DNA of 22,977 nucleotides from a virus. The notes under the pieces are model-generated. The model was not told where the DNA came from. It searched no databases and was given only the letters and a program-made list of their open reading frames with translations. Where the stretch lies: IMG/VR virus record IMGVR_UViG_3300032116_001366, positions 1 to 22,977 of that record; one strand, 5' to 3'. Every line of letters starts with the position of its first letter. Within the stretch, counting starts at the first letter, position 1. Position numbers and translations under genes: made by a program. Of the stretch, positions 20,073-22,977 are shown in pieces.

Positions 20073-22568
20073 GTGAACGAATTTGATGATTCCATTCTAG
20101 CGACAGCGAGGGAACTGAGCAGTCTCGGTTTTTCCCTTCACTGGTTGCACCAGCGACAGAAGCGCCCCATTGGGAAGGACTGGTCCGAGCGGGGTTTCCA
20201 GACCTTCGAGGCGCTGCGCAATACGCATACTGGCGGCACCAACATCGGTGTTCGCCTTGGCGAGCCTTCGCGTCTCGCTGACGACCGTTACCTTCATGTG
20301 ATCGACGCTGACATTCGTGTTGCCAGTCTCGCTGACGAGGCGATGGAGAAGCTGCGCGAACTGCTGCCTGTCGATCCTGACACGCTGCCAATGGTGCGCT
20401 CGGGGTCAGGTGGCGCGTCGTTCCACCTCTACTTCGTCACCGACAAGCCGTTTCGTTCGAAGCGTCTCGCTGTCTCTGAGGGCAAGCACCGCGACAGCGA
20501 GGGTCGTTGGCACTACGACTGGGAATTGGAACTGTTCGGCACAGGCAAGCAAGTCGTGTTGCCGCCGTCGATCCATCCGAGCGGAAAACCCTATGTCTGG
20601 GAGCGCGAGTTCGACAGTTTCGCAGTCGAGTTCGACGACGCCTACCGGATTTCGAGCGACGATCTTGCGCGTCTCGCTGTCGCTGAGCATGACCACTTCG
20701 ATTACGAGGATGTCCCTGCCCTAACCTTCAAGTCGGGGCAGATCGAACGCATCTTTGCTGACATCGAGTCGAGCCGCATCGACGACTACCATGATTGGGT
20801 GTTGTTGGGTCAGGCGATCCACCACCAGTTTGGCGGCAGCGACGAGGGCTTCGAGATTTGGGACCGCTTGTCACAGCAGTCCGAGAAATACAGCAGCCGT
20901 GGGATGCGTCGCAAATATGCGTCCTTCGGCAAGTATCGCGGTCGCCCTGTTACGATGGCGACCATCAGCCAGTGGGCACAGGAAGCCCGCCTCGCGGCGC
21001 TCGCTGATGATTTTGACGACTTGGAGGATCTGGACGATGAGGAAGCGGAAACTGCTGGACGAAGTGATCTTCATTCAGTCGGGGGTGACTTTGCGCACCT
21101 TTTTGATGATGAATCTGACGATGCTGGCGGTGACGCTGGGGATAGCGTGGGCGGTGAATCAGACGACCCCTTCGACGCCCCCGAACCCGTCAAACCTGAC
21201 CCAGCAATCAAGTGGCAGTCGCTGCTCGATGTGAACGAAGAAGGTGCCATCAAAGGCACGCTGCACAACATCGCCCTGATCGTCGAGAACGACCCGCGCA
21301 GCAAGGGAATCATCCGCTACAACGCCTTCGCGGACAAGCTGGTGCAGCACACCACTCCCGGCACGCTGACCCGTCGCAAGAAAGCCGCCAAGCCGACCAT
21401 CCAGTTGGAAGGTGAAATCTGGCGCGTGCGCGACCCGATGAACGGCGACCCGTGGATCGACACCAAGGACGCGCTGCTGCGTCGCATGATCGAAGCGCCC
21501 AAGACTCAAGGTGGCTACGGGATCAAGGTGTCCGACCGTGACCTTGTTGCGGCCATCGAAATCTGTGCTGCGCGCAACTCGTTTCATCCGGTGCAAGACT
21601 ACCTGAAGTCTCTCACATGGGACGGCCAGCCGCGCATCGACAACCTGTTCATCGAATACCTGAAGACCCCGAACAACGCCTACTATCGCACCGTGGCACG
21701 GCTGAGCCTGATCGGCGCTGTGACGCGCGTGTTCGAGCCGGGTCACAAGTTCGACTTCTGCGCCATTCTCGAAGGGCTTCAGGGTCGCCGCAAGTCCACC
21801 TTCATCAAGGTGCTGGGCCGCGACTGGTCAGCGGAACTGGACGGCGACTTCGCTGACGACCGTGCCATGATCGAGAAGATGCAGGGTGCATGGATTCTGG
21901 AAATCCCTGAACTGTCAGGCTTCACCAAAGCCGAGGTCAACCACATCAAGGCGTTCATGACTCGTCAGGAAGACCGCGCTCGCATGGCCTATGCTCGCCG
22001 CGTGTCGATCTTCCAGCGTCAGTGCATCTTCATGGGATCTACGAACGACCGGAAGTACCTGAAGGATGAGACGGGTGGGCGGCGTTTCTGGCCGGTCGAA
22101 TGTACGCTCGGACCTGATGAAGAAATCGACACCGACCGGCTGGCCGAGAACGTCGATCAGATTTGGGCAGAAGCGTATCAAGCCTATCTGGCGATGCGCG
22201 CCGAGCAGCCCTTCGGTACGTTGCCGCTCTACATCCGTGACCGTGATGCTGCCAAGATTGCGCTTGCGCTGCAAGAAAGCCGCCGTGTTGAGAGCATGAC
22301 CGACAATCTGCGCGGGATGATCGAGGAATGGCTGAACAAGCCCCACTATACCGGCGACATCGCTGACGGCGATGCTCAGGTGCGGACGCAGACCTGTGCC
22401 GTTGAAATCTGGGTCGAGTGCTTCGGCGGTGATCCCAAGAAGTTCCCCTACCCTGAGTCGGTCAACATCAACAAGGCGATGCGCTCGCTTGAAGGGTGGC
22501 AGGAAGTCGGACAACGGCGTTTCAAGAAGTATGGGCGTCAGAAGGGGTACGAAAGGGTGTCGGGCTAA
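20073..22568 (+). CDS. Prim-pol / PriCT / VirE-type primase-helicase
   Basis: An 831-residue replication initiator, starting at GTG 20073 with GGGA about 8 bases upstream. Residues 1-190 form a bifunctional primase-polymerase domain: IGKDWSERGF, the metal aspartates D78 and D80 (VIDADI), SGSGGASFHLYF with H118, and TGKQVVLPPSIHPSGKP. Residues 220-310 are a PriCT domain (DDYHDWVLLGQAIHHQFGGS). An acidic low-complexity linker follows (about 310-370, DDFDDLEDLDDEEAE and FAHLFDDESDD). The C-terminal helicase is of the VirE/D5 type, with Walker A GLQGRRKST at about 567-575, ILEIPEL as Walker B, then GGRRFWPVE. It should prime and unwind at the phage origin, which may lie nearby but was not recognised. 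Confidence 0.94.
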   Translation: MNEFDDSILATARELSSLGFSLHWLHQRQKRPIGKDWSERGFQTFEALRNTHTGGTNIGVRLGEPSRLADDRYLHVIDADIRVASLADEAMEKLRELLPVDPDTLPMVRSGSGGASFHLYFVTDKPFRSKRLAVSEGKHRDSEGRWHYDWELELFGTGKQVVLPPSIHPSGKPYVWEREFDSFAVEFDDAYRISSDDLARLAVAEHDHFDYEDVPALTFKSGQIERIFADIESSRIDDYHDWVLLGQAIHHQFGGSDEGFEIWDRLSQQSEKYSSRGMRRKYASFGKYRGRPVTMATISQWAQEARLAALADDFDDLEDLDDEEAETAGRSDLHSVGGDFAHLFDDESDDAGGDAGDSVGGESDDPFDAPEPVKPDPAIKWQSLLDVNEEGAIKGTLHNIALIVENDPRSKGIIRYNAFADKLVQHTTPGTLTRRKKAAKPTIQLEGEIWRVRDPMNGDPWIDTKDALLRRMIEAPKTQGGYGIKVSDRDLVAAIEICAARNSFHPVQDYLKSLTWDGQPRIDNLFIEYLKTPNNAYYRTVARLSLIGAVTRVFEPGHKFDFCAILEGLQGRRKSTFIKVLGRDWSAELDGDFADDRAMIEKMQGAWILEIPELSGFTKAEVNHIKAFMTRQEDRARMAYARRVSIFQRQCIFMGSTNDRKYLKDETGGRRFWPVECTLGPDEEIDTDRLAENVDQIWAEAYQAYLAMRAEQPFGTLPLYIRDRDAAKIALALQESRRVESMTDNLRGMIEEWLNKPHYTGDIADGDAQVRTQTCAVEIWVECFGGDPKKFPYPESVNINKAMRSLEGWQEVGQRRFKKYGRQKGYERVSG

Positions 22569-22577
22569 GCGACACCC
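22555..22577. terminator. Hairpin between convergent genes
   Basis: GGGTGTCG (22555-22562) and CGACACCC (22570-22577) pair perfectly around a 7-base loop that contains the primase TAA stop. There is no real T-run on the plus strand; the minus side has only TTTCG. The site between two convergent genes favours a bidirectional terminator, of uncertain strength. Confidence 0.45.
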
Positions 22578-22583
22578 CTCTAC

Positions 22584-22976
22584 TCAATCGAACAGGAAAT
22601 CGAAGTCGGCTGGAACTGCGAAAGTGGTTCTGGCCGATTTTACGTGCGCTGGAACGCATTGTCCTCGGTTCGTGTAGCGCCAGTTGTCGCCGCATTCGCA
22701 GGGTAGCCCGCGATAGCGATGTGCGCCTAACATCTTAGCAACTTCCCGCATCTTTCGATCAGATTTGTGGGTGAGAACTGGAATCATTTTTCCGCTGATA
22801 AGCAGACTAGACCTTTCCTTTACGAAAACCTTCTGATTACCTCTGTGGCTACCCCAAATCAGTTCGAATGAATTGCAGCCTTCGCAAGCAGCATTTTCAG
22901 ATTTGTACAAGTTACATCCGCACTCCGAACACAAGTCGCCATAATAGTGATGCTGACCAAGCTTAACAGCCTTCAC
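22584..22976 (-). CDS. Protein with duplicated zinc-ribbon modules, 5' end uncertain
   Basis: At least 130 residues, reading leftward and convergent with the primase gene. The first possible start is GTG at 22976, at the window edge, so the gene may begin further right. Two similar modules are visible: LGQHHYYGDLCSECGCNLY with CEGC near residue 32, and LGAHRYRGLPCECGDNWRYT with QCVPAH near 105. The pattern of aromatic-G, two cysteines plus G, R-Y-x-N and a final cysteine resembles the zinc modules of phage HNH or endonuclease VII-type proteins, but no nuclease core is seen. The coding DNA is more A+T-rich than the primase gene, suggesting a separate origin. The C-terminus ends DFDFLFD. Confidence 0.75.
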   Translation of the reverse strand: MKAVKLGQHHYYGDLCSECGCNLYKSENAACEGCNSFELIWGSHRGNQKVFVKERSSLLISGKMIPVLTHKSDRKMREVAKMLGAHRYRGLPCECGDNWRYTNRGQCVPAHVKSARTTFAVPADFDFLFD

Positions 22977-22977
22977 C

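Noticed and set aside
1-22977. CRISPR array, insertion sequence or classical lysis cassette
   Set aside because: No regularly spaced repeats, transposase, endolysin or recognisable holin-spanin set was seen; lysis genes are presumably outside the window.

Overview
The window reads as a piece of a temperate tailed-phage genome, probably infecting a fairly high-GC alphaproteobacterium; a sphingomonad-like host is a guess from GC-rich codon use and gene style, not proven. Every gene that can be supported is phage-like. No host housekeeping gene or rRNA was seen. A tRNA 3'-end copy just upstream of the integrase has phage sequence on both sides, which fits an attP site. The molecule therefore looks like a free or circularly permuted phage genome, not an integrated prophage.

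Layout, left to right. (1) 1-3660, minus strand: a packaging operon. In transcription order it has an AlpA-like HTH protein, a 43-residue microprotein, a small-terminase-like protein, a CxxC protein, a GpA-type large terminase and the start of a probable virion gene. (2) 3716-6250, minus strand: a compact, visibly more A+T-rich 7-deazaguanine DNA-modification cassette, queE-queD-(80 aa unknown)-dpdA-queC. It is bracketed by two perfect 46-bp direct repeats, each of which looks like a leftward promoter. (3) 6309-6975: a non-coding stretch with a terminator-bounded small-RNA candidate and a tRNA-like structure with a very long closing helix. (4) 6968-8262: a P4-type tyrosine integrase, a leftward terminator, short tandem repeats and the attP core. 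(5) 8313-11346: three host-interaction or virion genes, including a 690-residue tail-spike-like protein. (6) 11405-12161: a repressor gene with its promoter and an 18-bp palindromic operator. (7) 12157-19508, minus strand: an early replication and recombination operon with an acidic-tailed coiled-coil protein, an unknown 132-aa protein, a Cas4-like DUF2800 nuclease, an Enc34-type SSB (DUF2815), a DnaQ/RNase T-like exonuclease, a family-B-like DNA polymerase, a VRR-NUC nuclease and an SNF2-type helicase. (8) 19591-19678: a divergent control region with two promoters, each having TTGAAA at -35 and each overlapping repressor-operator sequence. (9) 19714-22568, plus strand: a small HTH (Cro-like) protein and a prim-pol/PriCT/VirE primase-helicase, followed by a convergent gene with duplicated zinc-ribbon modules.

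These parts suggest a working plan. The repressor shuts both divergent early promoters in lysogens and may also touch the two 46-bp repeat promoters, which carry a half-operator. After induction the leftward operon supplies replication and recombination enzymes and the rightward one supplies Cro and primase. The repeat promoters then drive base modification and packaging. The modification set lacks GTP cyclohydrolase I and any enzyme acting after preQ0, so the simplest prediction is that host-derived precursor becomes preQ0 and DpdA places it in phage DNA to evade restriction. The points most worth following are the repeat-flanked, exactly excisable modification cassette, its QueD without the usual catalytic cysteine, the recurring C-terminal acidic or hydrophobic -LF- tips on at least six proteins, and the tRNA-like RNA beside the integrase.
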